From assembly GCA_964427535.1 (NCBI GenBank), contig CAYRVF010000015.1, forward strand, positions 1-55,931: a stretch of DNA of 55,931 nucleotides, given 5' to 3'. Of this stretch, positions 7,069-14,904 are shown piece after piece. The position numbers and the translations under genes were made by a program. The DNA is from CAYRVF01 sp964427535. GTDB lineage: Bacteria > Chloroflexota > Ktedonobacteria > Ktedonobacterales > JADMIN01. The first letter of the stretch is position 1, and every line of letters begins with the position of its first letter. Under the pieces are notes generated by a model. It did not search any database. It worked only from the letters and a program-made list of their open reading frames with translations, and had not been told where the DNA came from.

Positions 7069-7491
7069 ATGCGAACTGTCACTCAGCTCCGTGAGGAACG
7101 CGCGGCGAGTGTGCGCCCCATTTTCGAGGTACTGGATGCGAGAGGCTCGACGCGGTCCTGGCTTGCACGGCAAATCGGCATGTCGCGGGAAATGGTCAGC
7201 AAATTCGAACGCGGCGATCGGCCGGCGACTTCCTGGTTTATCGACGATGCGTGCCGCGTCCTCAACATTCCGCGCGAGCGTATCAGTGAACCTCCGCGCC
7301 TTAGGCGAGAGGCGCCGACACGGAGGAGAGATGCGCATCGTCGGGCACGGCATGCCACGACCGGCGCTGATCCGCCAGTCGCGCTCCCCCAAGCGATTCC
7401 CCGTTCGCATCCCGTTGTCCATCTACCGCAAGTGGAGCAAATCGAGCTATGGCATCTGCTTCCGCCGCCAACGCACAACAAGCCACCATAG
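7069..7491 (+). CDS. XRE-type HTH regulator, start of the plus-strand operon
   Basis: After MRTVTQLREERAASVRPIFE comes a clear helix-turn-helix: WLARQIGMSREMVSKFERGD, then FIDDACRVLNIPRERI. The last 60 residues are low-complexity, Arg- and Pro-rich, and overlap the start of the next gene by 43 bp; whether the true C-terminus is this long is uncertain. ATG 7069 is preceded by AGGAAA. Its position opposite another HTH gene suggests a CI/Cro-like pair controlling the recombination and integration genes downstream. Confidence 0.7.
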   Translation: MRTVTQLREERAASVRPIFEVLDARGSTRSWLARQIGMSREMVSKFERGDRPATSWFIDDACRVLNIPRERISEPPRLRREAPTRRRDAHRRARHATTGADPPVALPQAIPRSHPVVHLPQVEQIELWHLLPPPTHNKPP

Positions 7492-7874
7492 TGCGTTCGA
7501 CCGCCGTTCGTCCGAACACGCGGCACCTCCAGCTCGCGGCTGGCGACGTCTGGGAGGCCACCGCTCGTGCGCTCTGCGACGCGCGGCACCTCTACAACCG
7601 CGCGCGCTGGCTCACGGCGCACGATGCGTCCGAGCCTCTCGCGGTCGAACATTTCCTCGTGCCGAGCGTGAGCCAGCCCGAGAGCACGATGCACCTGGTC
7701 ACGTTCGACGCCGCTGCCCACGCCTTCCACTGCGACTGCCTCGCGTCGCTGCACGAGCGGCCGTGTTGCCACGTCGGCGCGGTGGCATACGCCGTCGATC
7801 AGCTCGCGTACGCGCACCAGGTCGCGCACGACCCCACGTTGGGCCTGGGAGAGGAGTATTACCGGCTGCCCTAA
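7449..7874 (+). CDS. SWIM zinc-finger protein, 141 aa
   Basis: The C-terminal half carries HCDCLASLHERPCCHVGA: a CxC...CxH pattern as in SWIM zinc-binding domains, preceded by beta strands (MHLVTFDAAAHAFHCDC). SWIM domains bind DNA or protein, usually inside transposases, helicases or kinases; here the domain is nearly free-standing. The rest has no recognised motif. It overlaps the previous frame and precedes a 153-aa hypothetical by 52 bp. The start could be later. Confidence 0.6.
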   Translation: MASASAANAQQATIVRSTAVRPNTRHLQLAAGDVWEATARALCDARHLYNRARWLTAHDASEPLAVEHFLVPSVSQPESTMHLVTFDAAAHAFHCDCLASLHERPCCHVGAVAYAVDQLAYAHQVAHDPTLGLGEEYYRLP

Positions 7875-7926
7875 ACGCAGATGAGGAGCGCCGTTCGAAC
7901 GATTCGTACGGCCATGAGATGAGGGG

Positions 7927-8388
7927 ATGACCGACGCTATGAATGAGACGCAGGCCAAGACACCAACGCTTGACGAACTGATCGACCGCGCGCTGGAGGT
8001 GAAACGCCAGCGTGAGCAGGAAGAGCGCGAGGCGGCAAAGCGCGCCGAGTGGGAACGACGACTGTCGGCCATGGACAACTTGAGCACACGGCTCGATCCG
8101 CTCTTCAGCGATGCTGCCGCCGAGGTGATGGCGCTCCGCTACAGCTACGACGATGATGCAGCGCGCGCCTATGCCACCGTCTCGGACGGCATTGACCTCT
8201 GGAAGATCAGTCATGACTGGGAGTCAGACACGTACCATGTCGAGTCCAACGACCAGTCCGATGGCTGGTACGATGGCCCCCTCCTGCAGCAGGTACTTCT
8301 GGAGCGCATGGGGGAGCGGCGCGAGCAACGCCGCGTCGACGCGGAGATCGTGGGGGCGATGAAGAGCTGGACTCCGCCGAGCGCCTAA
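7927..8388 (+). CDS. Hypothetical element protein, 153 aa, helical N-terminus
   Basis: A strongly charged coiled-coil-like helix (about 12-50, rich in Glu, Arg and Lys) is followed by a compact acidic domain (YSYDDDAARAYATVSDG, DLWKISHDWESDTYHV). GAGGGG lies directly before ATG 7927. No family recognised; the size and position fit an early gene of a phage-like element. Confidence 0.6.
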   Translation: MTDAMNETQAKTPTLDELIDRALEVKRQREQEEREAAKRAEWERRLSAMDNLSTRLDPLFSDAAAEVMALRYSYDDDAARAYATVSDGIDLWKISHDWESDTYHVESNDQSDGWYDGPLLQQVLLERMGERREQRRVDAEIVGAMKSWTPPSA

Positions 8389-8393
8389 AAGTC

Positions 8394-8424
8394 GAGCGCT
8401 GTCCGCGGCAACGGATCAGCGCTC
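8394..8424 (+). terminator. Stable hairpin after the 153-aa gene
   Basis: GAGCGCTGTCCG (8394-8405) pairs with CGGATCAGCGCTC (8412-8424) apart from one bulged base, leaving a 6-base loop. It begins 6 bp after the stop codon. There is no U-run, so it may be a processing or attenuation hairpin instead. The rest of the 8389-8517 gap shows a second, weaker GC hairpin and no gene. Confidence 0.45.
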
Positions 8425-8517
8425 AGGTGTCACCCAGGGGATTGGAGGAGCCCCGGCTGCCGCTGTCAGTATAGCACGACGGCAGTTGGGGCCTGAGTTG
8501 GGAAGGGCGACTCACGC

Positions 8518-8784
8518 GTGAAGCAACTCATCGAAGACGGATGGCAGCTCATGCTCGCCGTCGTGCGGGCGCTCATCGAAGTCTGGCGGCAGCTCCGGCG
8601 GCAACGCGCCGAGCAACGCGCGCTCCTGGAGCGCATGGAGATGCTGCAAAACGGCATCTGGCTCGGCCATTACTCCGACTGGTTCGACCAGCACGAACAT
8701 CATCGCAACTCGTTGCAGCCGGGACGCTGGCAGCATGATTTCTATATCGCCGTGGTGAGTGCGACCGGCGGGGAGGTGTACTAA
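8518..8784 (+). CDS. Small helical protein, 88 aa
   Basis: GTG start at 8518 after GGGAAGGG. The protein is an amphipathic helix rich in Leu, Arg and Glu (LRRQRAEQRALLERMEMLQ) with a Trp/His-rich C-terminus (WLGHYSDWFDQHEHH). No family recognised. Its stop overlaps the next ATG by one base, which places it first in the tightly packed run ending at the integrase. Confidence 0.5.
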   Translation: MKQLIEDGWQLMLAVVRALIEVWRQLRRQRAEQRALLERMEMLQNGIWLGHYSDWFDQHEHHRNSLQPGRWQHDFYIAVVSATGGEVY

Positions 8785-9146
8785 TGCCCCAGACAACGCC
8801 GTACGAACAGCCGTACGAACGGGACGACCAGATCAACCAGGTCGAGCATACCCCCGGTCCCTGGTACGACGTGACCGTCGGCCGCCAGACCTGGATCTAT
8901 GGCGCCGACGGCGAGAATGTTGCCATCGTGCTGCATCCGCGCACGCGCCCGCCCGCCGAGCGTGAGGCCAACGCTCGCCTGCTCGCGGCCGCGCCCGCGC
9001 TCTTCGCCGCCTGCGCGTCGGTCGTCGGGCAGCTCGGCGAGAGCAGCTTCCCCCCGACCTGTCTCGACGCGTGCCGGGAGGCGTTGCGGCTGGCGACCGA
9101 ACCGGTCGATATGCTCACGGCCGCACGGGAGGTGTGGCATGGCTGA
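8784..9146 (+). CDS. Phage-type hypothetical protein, 120 aa
   Basis: The layout HTPGPWYD near the N-terminus and REANARLLAAAPALFAACAS in the middle is the hallmark of a widespread small phage protein of unknown function. Its end overlaps the recT-like start by 8 bp. It supports a phage or satellite ancestry for this region. Confidence 0.7.
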   Translation: MPQTTPYEQPYERDDQINQVEHTPGPWYDVTVGRQTWIYGADGENVAIVLHPRTRPPAEREANARLLAAAPALFAACASVVGQLGESSFPPTCLDACREALRLATEPVDMLTAAREVWHG

Positions 9147-10320
9147 TGAGCAGTCCACCCAGAACGCGGTGGCCGTTCGACCGGACCCGCAGGCACCTGT
9201 CCTGTCGTACACCGACGAGCAGCTCAATGCGCTGAAGGCGAGCATCGCGAAGGACCTCACGGACGCCGAGTTTCAAGTGTTCCTGGTCGCCGCGCGTCAC
9301 CTCGGCTTGGACCCGTTCGCACGCCAGGTCTATGCGCTCAAACAGGGCGACCGGATGACCGTCCAGATTAGCATTGATGGCTACCGCCTCATCGCTGAAC
9401 GGACGGGCAAGTACGCCGGCCAGGTCGGTCCCCAGTGGTGCGGCAAAGACGGCGTGTGGCTCGAAGTGTGGCTCGACAAGGACCCGCCAGCGGCCGCGAA
9501 AGTCGGGGTGCTGCGGCGCGACTTTGACACGCCGATCTGGGGGGTCGCGCGCTTCGCGAGCTACAACACAGGCAAATCCACCTGGGTGAAGTTCCCCGAT
9601 GTCATGATCGCCAAAGTGGCGGAGAGCCTGGCGCTGCGCAAGGCGTTTCCGGCGGAACTCTCAGGCACCTACACCTCGGACGAGATGGCGCAGGCCGAAC
9701 AGGATGACGAGGCCGATCACGCACAGCCACCGCGACGACGGCCCGTACCCGAGCCCCGTGCGAACCGTTCGGCCGCTGACTCGACTCCGGTCGCTGGAAC
9801 TGTCGTCGTCGAGGGCACGCTTGCCACTGCCGGTACCGGTCGCGTCGAGCCGCTCGCCACCGAACAGCAACTCGCTGCGATCGGCAAGCTCTGTCGCACG
9901 CTCGGCAAGTCGGAGCCGACGGCGGCGCAGCTCACCTACGCGGCCGCGCGCGATCTCATCACGCAGCTCTCTGGGGAGTACCAGCGCATGCGGCGAACGC
10001 CGGAGACGCCTGCGCAGCAGTCCAACGCCGTGGCCGCGCCCGCGGCCGCCGACAATGGTTGGATGGGCTGGAACGGTCTCGCCGATAAGGCGTTCCGCGA
10101 CCGCCTCACCGCGCTCGGCAAACGCAGCGTCGCCGACGTCGAGAAGGTGCTGGCCGACGCGCAGGCGTTCGGGGCGCACAACCGCGAGGGAGCGTTCGAG
10201 TACCTCGCGGAGCTGGAGCAGTTCGAGCGCGGCACGGCCGCAGCCGCTACGGCGCCTTCGGAGGAGATCGACGCCGGCGCGGATCTCACCGGAGCATATG
10301 GGGGAGGACCGCGGCCATGA
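9139..10320 (+). CDS. RecT/Bet-family single-strand annealing protein
   Basis: Residues about 25-185 match the RecT/Bet fold: LTDAEFQVFLVAARHLGLDP, FARQVYALKQ, QISIDGYRLIAERTGKYAG and ARFASYNTGKSTWVKFPDVM. Such proteins anneal complementary single strands made by a partner exonuclease, which is encoded two genes downstream. The C-terminal 200 residues are a Pro/Arg linker and a small helical domain (EPLATEQQLAAIGKLCRTLG) that resembles C-terminal extensions of phage RecT proteins. ATG 9139 is chosen over earlier starts because GGGAGG precedes it and RecT similarity begins just after. Confidence 0.88.
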   Translation: MADEQSTQNAVAVRPDPQAPVLSYTDEQLNALKASIAKDLTDAEFQVFLVAARHLGLDPFARQVYALKQGDRMTVQISIDGYRLIAERTGKYAGQVGPQWCGKDGVWLEVWLDKDPPAAAKVGVLRRDFDTPIWGVARFASYNTGKSTWVKFPDVMIAKVAESLALRKAFPAELSGTYTSDEMAQAEQDDEADHAQPPRRRPVPEPRANRSAADSTPVAGTVVVEGTLATAGTGRVEPLATEQQLAAIGKLCRTLGKSEPTAAQLTYAAARDLITQLSGEYQRMRRTPETPAQQSNAVAAPAAADNGWMGWNGLADKAFRDRLTALGKRSVADVEKVLADAQAFGAHNREGAFEYLAELEQFERGTAAAATAPSEEIDAGADLTGAYGGGPRP

Positions 10321-10589
10321 GCAGCATGCAGATCGACGAGACGCGCTGCCGGTCCTGCGGCGCCGAGATCGTCTGGCGCAAACATCGGCGCACCGGGAAA
10401 CGCGCCCCGATCGAGGCACAGTCCCACCCGGCCGGTAACGTCGAGCTGCTGTCCGACGGCGTGTCGTACGTCACCTATGGGCAGGCGGACGCGGAGCTCC
10501 GGCGCACGCATGGGATGCAGCTCTATCGGAATCACTTTACGACGTGTCCGCAGGGGAGATCGTGGAAGCGGGGGACGAGGAATGCTTGA
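10317..10589 (+). CDS. Small zinc-ribbon phage protein, 90 aa
   Basis: CRSCGAEIVWRKHRRTGKRA at the N-terminus (after MSSMQIDET) plus a distant Cys (FTTCPQG) suggest a zinc knuckle with a conserved ITWxxxxxGKxxPID-like strand, common in small phage proteins. The start overlaps the recT-like stop (ATGA) and the end overlaps the exonuclease start by 8 bp. It is inserted between the annealase and nuclease genes, so a helper role is possible. Confidence 0.65.
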   Translation: MSSMQIDETRCRSCGAEIVWRKHRRTGKRAPIEAQSHPAGNVELLSDGVSYVTYGQADAELRRTHGMQLYRNHFTTCPQGRSWKRGTRNA

Positions 10590-11451
10590 CCATCTGTCGC
10601 ATTCGCAGATCGAGACCTGGCAGCAGTGCCCGCGTCGCTGGCAGCTCACCAAGCTCGACCAGGTGCCGCAAGCACCGAGCGAGCATCTCATTTTCGGTGA
10701 TGCGATCCACCAGGCGCTGGAAGCCGACGGCCGCTCCTGGATCGAGCATCGCATCCATCTCCCCTTCGGCCGGCTCGTCGCACTGTTCTCCGACGCGCTC
10801 GACCGCTGCCTCGCCGCGGTCGATCCGCGCTGCCTCCTGGCGGGCAAAACGCCGGATCTGCGCCTGAAGGGGCTGGCGACGCTTCGGGCGTACAGCGAGC
10901 AGATCGCGCCGGTCTACCATCCGGTGGCCGTCGAGGAGGAGTTCGACATCGCGCTCCTCCTCGACGGCGGCTACACACTGCACTACGCCGGCCGCATCGA
11001 CGCGCGCACCCAACCCGAGACGAGCGCGCCCGTGATCGTCGATTTCAAGACGGCGAGTAAGCCGTGGCCAGGAGGCATCGAGCACAGCAAACCGCAGGCG
11101 GCGGCGTATCTCATGGCTGATCGCACCAACGAGCGATTTCCGTCCGCAACGCGGGTAACCTTCGTCGTGCTCGCCACGCTTGGAGTCGGCGAGCGGTATG
11201 AGTGCGCACCCGAGTTCCGCACGACCACACGCAGCGACGCCCTGCTCGACGCGTACACGCAGACGATCCGGCGGACGGCCGACGAGATCCAGATCGCGGC
11301 CGAGCGCAAGTTCTTTGAGGCGCGCACCGGTCCGCTCTGTGGCTGGTGTGGCGTGCTCGGGTCGTGTGAGGCTGGGAAGCAGTGGCTACTGGAGCAGGGG
11401 CGCACGCCGGCGGTGCCCGTTATCTCGCGCGAAGGGGTGGTGATCGCATGA
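10582..11451 (+). CDS. Cas4/AddB-like PD-(D/E)xK exonuclease with Cys cluster
   Basis: RecB-family nuclease core: SHSQIETWQQCPRRW (6-20), GRID (Asp140), VDFKTA (Asp154, Lys156) and QAAAYL (Gln172). Cys16 and the C-terminal trio Cys253, Cys256 and Cys262 reproduce the four-cysteine arrangement that holds an iron-sulphur cluster in Cas4 and AddB. With the RecT-like protein it would form a phage-style resection and annealing pair. The ATG at 10582 has GGGGACGAGG upstream and overlaps the previous gene. CRISPR genes are absent, so a Cas4 role is not supported. Confidence 0.88.
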   Translation: MLDHLSHSQIETWQQCPRRWQLTKLDQVPQAPSEHLIFGDAIHQALEADGRSWIEHRIHLPFGRLVALFSDALDRCLAAVDPRCLLAGKTPDLRLKGLATLRAYSEQIAPVYHPVAVEEEFDIALLLDGGYTLHYAGRIDARTQPETSAPVIVDFKTASKPWPGGIEHSKPQAAAYLMADRTNERFPSATRVTFVVLATLGVGERYECAPEFRTTTRSDALLDAYTQTIRRTADEIQIAAERKFFEARTGPLCGWCGVLGSCEAGKQWLLEQGRTPAVPVISREGVVIA

Positions 11452-11702
11452 GCAGCACACTGACACGCGGCTCGTACATCGACGACCGGACTGTCGTCGT
11501 CGACGCCATGCGCGAGATCGAGGACAAGATCGAGGAGGCCCGCGCCGACGTCGCCTCGCTCTACATCAATGCGCCGGCACGCTCGGTACTGGAGTTCGAG
11601 CTCGGCGAGTCGTTGCAGGCGATCCGCAAGGCGCTCGCACGCGTGCGCAAGGCGCAGGTCGCCCTCGCCCAGCTGGAGCTGCCGATGGAGGTGGACGGAT
11701 GA
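11448..11702 (+). CDS. Small helical protein, 84 aa
   Basis: Overlaps the exonuclease stop (ATGA). Two amphipathic helices (VDAMREIEDKIEEARADVAS and LQAIRKALARVRKAQVALAQ) suggest a helical hairpin or dimer. No family recognised. Confidence 0.6.
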   Translation: MSSTLTRGSYIDDRTVVVDAMREIEDKIEEARADVASLYINAPARSVLEFELGESLQAIRKALARVRKAQVALAQLELPMEVDG

Positions 11703-11998
11703 GCACCGCGGCGACAACCCCTCCGCGCTTTGCCGACGGCGCGCTGGTACACGTGAAAGGCACTGACGATCAGGTGCTGGCCCTCTACGGGCATCCGGCC
11801 GTCGGCACCGTCGGCACGATCGTGCGGCGCTCGCATCGGAGCAACGGGATGCACCGTTACCTCGTCAGCTTCCCTGAGCATACCTACACGACGCCAATCC
11901 GGAAGCAGACGCGAACGATCCGCGCCACGACCTGCATGATTCGCGAGGACCATCTGGAGCTCGCGGTACAGCCGAAGACAGCCGAGGTGCCCGTATGA
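11699..11998 (+). CDS. Hypothetical protein, 99 aa, SH3-like
   Basis: Overlaps the preceding stop (ATGA). The pattern FADGALVHVKGTDDQVLALY, VGTVGTIVRRSHRSNGMHRY, LVSFPE looks like a small beta-barrel (SH3-like), often seen in phage DNA-metabolism operons. This fold call is by eye. Function unknown. Confidence 0.6.
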   Translation: MSTAATTPPRFADGALVHVKGTDDQVLALYGHPAVGTVGTIVRRSHRSNGMHRYLVSFPEHTYTTPIRKQTRTIRATTCMIREDHLELAVQPKTAEVPV

Positions 11999-12558
11999 AG
12001 CGACGATATGTGCTCGATGAGCCGCGGCGCCGTCTGCTCATGGCGCGCTACGATGGCCGCACCCAGACCATCACCGAGCTCCAGCAACGCCTGCACGTTC
12101 CGCGCTGGAAGGTCAGGCATTGGGCCGCGGAGCTCGGCCTCGCGCGGCAGAAAGAGCCCATCTGGTCTGACGACGAGATCGCGTACCTGGAGGCCAACCT
12201 GCATCGGCAGAGCATCGCAAAGATTGCGCGCCGTCTCGGCCGAAGTCCCACCGCCGTGCGCCTCAAGGCCAAACGCCTCGGCATCCGCAAGAGCGGTGAG
12301 GGCTACACCATGACGTCCCTGTGTGTCGCGCTGGGCGTCGATCATCACAAAGTCGAGCACTGGATCGCGGCAGGCTGGCTGAAGGGGACACGTCGGCAGA
12401 CGGAACGCCAGGCGATCCAAGGCGGCGACATGTGGCTCTTCACCGACGCCGCGATACGGAAGCTCGTTCGCGACCATCCGGCCGAGATTGATCCGCGACG
12501 TGTCGAGTGGATCTGGCTTGTGGATGTACTGACGAGCTCGCGAGGAGCAGCGGCATGA
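11995..12558 (+). CDS. Multi-HTH DNA-binding protein, 187 aa
   Basis: Three helix-turn-helix-like segments follow one another: TITELQQRLHVPRWKVRHWA, then a Myb/GcrA-like WSDDEIAYLEANLHRQSIAK with IARRLGRSPTAVRLKAKRLG, then MerR-like MTSLCVALGVDHHKVEHWIA. Such multi-HTH proteins act as regulators or RNaseH/recombinase-like accessory factors in phages. The gene overlaps its neighbours at both ends (ATGA), inside the same operon. Confidence 0.7.
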   Translation: MKRRYVLDEPRRRLLMARYDGRTQTITELQQRLHVPRWKVRHWAAELGLARQKEPIWSDDEIAYLEANLHRQSIAKIARRLGRSPTAVRLKAKRLGIRKSGEGYTMTSLCVALGVDHHKVEHWIAAGWLKGTRRQTERQAIQGGDMWLFTDAAIRKLVRDHPAEIDPRRVEWIWLVDVLTSSRGAAA

Positions 12559-13211
12559 ACACGCGCGTCGTCAACATCAAGCACAAGGAGCCCTTCGACA
12601 TCTATATCGGGCGCGACTTCGCCGGCCATCGGAATCTCGGCTGGGGCAACCCGTTCACGCCTGGTTACAACGCGCACGGCGTTCCCGACGCCATCCACGG
12701 GTTCCGTGTGTGGCTGCTGGACCATCCCAAGCTCATCGCGCGACTTCCAGAACTGACCGGCAAGACGTTAGGGTGCTGGTGCGCGCCCCCCGGCGGGCTC
12801 CCAGGGAACCTCGATGGCCATATCTGCCACGGCGAGATCCTCGCCGCGCTCGCCGATGATCCCCAGCAGGTGATTCGCCTCCAGGAGGAGATGCAGACCC
12901 ACGCGGCCGTCGGGGTCGAGCTCGAACGACTCGCGGAATCACTCGCGCTTGGTCTCTGTCCCGAGTGTGGGGGGAAGATCAAGCGTGAGCGCCAGGTCGG
13001 GCGCTGCGTGTATGCCGATCCGTGCGGGCATCGGCTCTACCAGGGAAAAGCTCTGAACACGGCAAAGACCTTGCGCAGCGGCATCGAAAGTCGGTTAGCG
13101 GAGCACACGCATCAGTGGCAAACCTGGGGATCCGATACGCGTTATGAGCGCTGCGTAACCTGTAGCGCCGTCCGCAAGGTCGACGCGGTGGAAAGGACGG
13201 CGAGTCGATGA
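12555..13211 (+). CDS. DUF4326-type protein with C-terminal zinc ribbons
   Basis: The N-terminal half matches DUF4326: VVNIKHKEPFDIYIGRDF, GWGNPFTP, FRVWL and LGCWCAPPG with GHICHGEIL, a phage-associated fold with conserved Cys and His. The C-terminal part has CPECGGKIK and a later C..C pair (RCVTCSAVRK), likely zinc ribbons. ATG 12555 overlaps the previous stop. Biochemical function is not established for the family. Confidence 0.8.
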   Translation: MNTRVVNIKHKEPFDIYIGRDFAGHRNLGWGNPFTPGYNAHGVPDAIHGFRVWLLDHPKLIARLPELTGKTLGCWCAPPGGLPGNLDGHICHGEILAALADDPQQVIRLQEEMQTHAAVGVELERLAESLALGLCPECGGKIKRERQVGRCVYADPCGHRLYQGKALNTAKTLRSGIESRLAEHTHQWQTWGSDTRYERCVTCSAVRKVDAVERTASR

Positions 13212-13447
13212 GCACACGCGCCAAGGGGCCGAGCCGATCGGCGCTCCCCGACCCATCCAAACTGCTGCTCACCGCGTCCGAGGTCGCCGCCAAGCTGGGC
13301 CGGTCACGCACGACGTTCTACGTCACGCATCTGGATCGCGAGATCCCCTGGGTGACCGTCGGCCGCACGCGGCTCTGGCCCCTCGCCGACGTCGAGGCCT
13401 GGCTGGAGCGTGAGCGCGAGCGCCGGCGCGTGCAGGAGGCCAGCTAA
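13208..13447 (+). CDS. Excisionase-like HTH protein, 79 aa
   Basis: Winged HTH of the MerR/excisionase type: LLTASEVAAKLGRSRTTFYV, then IPWVTVGRTRLWPLADVEAW. Its stop shares a base with the integrase start, the usual xis-int arrangement. It probably directs the integrase to excision. Confidence 0.82.
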   Translation: MSTRAKGPSRSALPDPSKLLLTASEVAAKLGRSRTTFYVTHLDREIPWVTVGRTRLWPLADVEAWLERERERRRVQEAS

Positions 13448-14598
13448 TGGCCGGACGATCGAAACGCGGTCAGGGCGATGGCACCATCTACCGTCGCGCC
13501 GACGGACGCTGGGAAGCGCGCATGACGCTCGACGGCGGCAAGCGCAAGAGCTTCTACGGCGCCTCGCGCGCCGAGGTCCGCGAGCAGCTCATCGCCGCCC
13601 AGCGCGATCGCGACCGTGGGCTCTTCATCACTGCCGATGAGCGCGCGACCGTGGCGGAGTTCGCCCTGCAGTGGCTCGCGTCGAAGGCGCCCCCCAACAC
13701 CGAGCCGAGCACGCACCGTCGCTACCGCGAGCTCCTCACGCTGCACGTCGTGCCCACGCTCGGCCCCGTGCGGCTCACGAAGCTCACGCCGAGCCAGGTC
13801 CAGGCGCTCTACGGTGTGCTGCTCGAACGCGGCTTGAGCTCGACGACCGTGCGCAAAGTCCATATGGTGCTGCACGCGCTCTTGCGGGCGGCGGTGCGCC
13901 TCGGGCTCGTCGCACGGAACGTCAGCGAGCTCGTCGAGATCCCACGTAACGCCGCCACCGAGATCCAGCCGCTCTCGCGCGAGGAGGCCAAACAGCTCCT
14001 CGCAGCCGCGACCGGCACTCGGCTGGAGGCGTTGCTGACGCTGGGCGTCACGACCGGCATGCGCCAGGGGGAGCTGCTCGGACTCCACTGGCGCGACGTG
14101 GATCTGGACGACGGGTCGCTCCAGGTGCGGCTCATCCAGCAGCGTCAATCCGGCGTGCTCATCTATAAGCGGCCCAAAACCCCACGCTCGCGCCGGCGCA
14201 TCACCCTGCCTCCGACGACCATTGAGGCGCTGCGACGCCAGCGCACGCGTCAGTTGGCCGAGCGTCTCCGCTTGGGCGATGCGTGGGCGGTCGGGGTCGC
14301 CGAGAGCGAGCGGGATCTCGTCTTCACGACCGCGATCGGCACGCCCTATCCGGTCGAAAGCCTGATCTACGACTTCCGCAAGGTGCTCGCCGCGGGCGCG
14401 ATCCGACCGATCCGCTTCCACGACCTGCGCCACACGGCGGCGACGCTGCTGCTCGGCAGTCGCGTCAATCCGAAAGTCGTGAGCGAGATGCTCGGGCACG
14501 CCACGGTCGCCATCACGCTCGACATTTACTCGCACGTCCTCCCCGACATGCAGCAGGACGCCGCGGCCGTCATGGAGCGTTTGCTCGTCAGCGGCTAG
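13447..14598 (+). CDS. Tyrosine-recombinase integrase
   Basis: An arm-binding N-terminus (GDGTIYRRADGRWEARMTL), a SAM-like core-binding domain (about 68-160) and a catalytic domain with Arg206 (TTGMRQGEL), His325 and Arg328 (HDLRHT), His351 (MLGHATV) and Tyr361 (DIYSHV): a complete catalytic set. Length (383 aa) is normal. The gene ends 124 bp from the 3' end of the tRNA-Ser gene and reads towards it, the classical position for an integrase that uses a tRNA gene as attachment site. Confidence 0.95.
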   Translation: MAGRSKRGQGDGTIYRRADGRWEARMTLDGGKRKSFYGASRAEVREQLIAAQRDRDRGLFITADERATVAEFALQWLASKAPPNTEPSTHRRYRELLTLHVVPTLGPVRLTKLTPSQVQALYGVLLERGLSSTTVRKVHMVLHALLRAAVRLGLVARNVSELVEIPRNAATEIQPLSREEAKQLLAAATGTRLEALLTLGVTTGMRQGELLGLHWRDVDLDDGSLQVRLIQQRQSGVLIYKRPKTPRSRRRITLPPTTIEALRRQRTRQLAERLRLGDAWAVGVAESERDLVFTTAIGTPYPVESLIYDFRKVLAAGAIRPIRFHDLRHTAATLLLGSRVNPKVVSEMLGHATVAITLDIYSHVLPDMQQDAAAVMERLLVSG

Positions 14599-14633
14599 AG
14601 CGGGAGGGGGCACATCAAGCGCACAGTTCGCGC

Positions 14634-14657
14634 GGGTTGTCGTCAGGGTTGTCGTCA
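14634..14657. repeat. Tandem 12-bp repeat between integrase and tRNA-Ser
   Basis: GGGTTGTCGTCA occurs twice back to back. It lies 36 bp after the integrase stop and 64 bp before the tRNA 3' end, where arm-type integrase sites are expected. The rest of the 14599-14721 gap has no gene. Integrase binding is an inference. Confidence 0.6.
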
Positions 14658-14719
14658 AACAGCAGAAATGAGGAGTGACGTGGTTCAGCAGCAGGCACGC
14701 AGACGCCGGGAAATTTCTG

Positions 14720-14807
<88 letters not shown>

Positions 14808-14860
14808 GGGCATCTCGCCTTGCGCGAAGCTGTAGCGGCATCCGCGAAGACGCACTACGG

Positions 14861-14889
14861 ATGCTATCACGTCGCTCGGCAACAGGCAA
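14861..14889 (-). promoter_or_regulatory. Putative promoter of tRNA-Ser
   Basis: On the minus strand TTGCCT (14889-14884), 17 bp, TAGCAT (14866-14861), about 54 bp upstream of the tRNA 5' end and just after the serS stop. It would allow transcription independent of serS, although read-through from serS is also possible. Confidence 0.45.
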
Positions 14890-14904
14890 GTCGCCGCGTG
14901 CGCC

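Noticed and set aside
7028..7930. 300-codon plus-strand frame overlapping the HTH and SWIM genes
   Set aside because: Arg/Pro/Ala-rich without domains; it is out of frame with two supported genes.
10582..11451. Cas4-like protein as sign of a CRISPR locus
   Set aside because: No repeat-spacer array and no other cas gene in the window; RecT next door explains it as a phage exonuclease.
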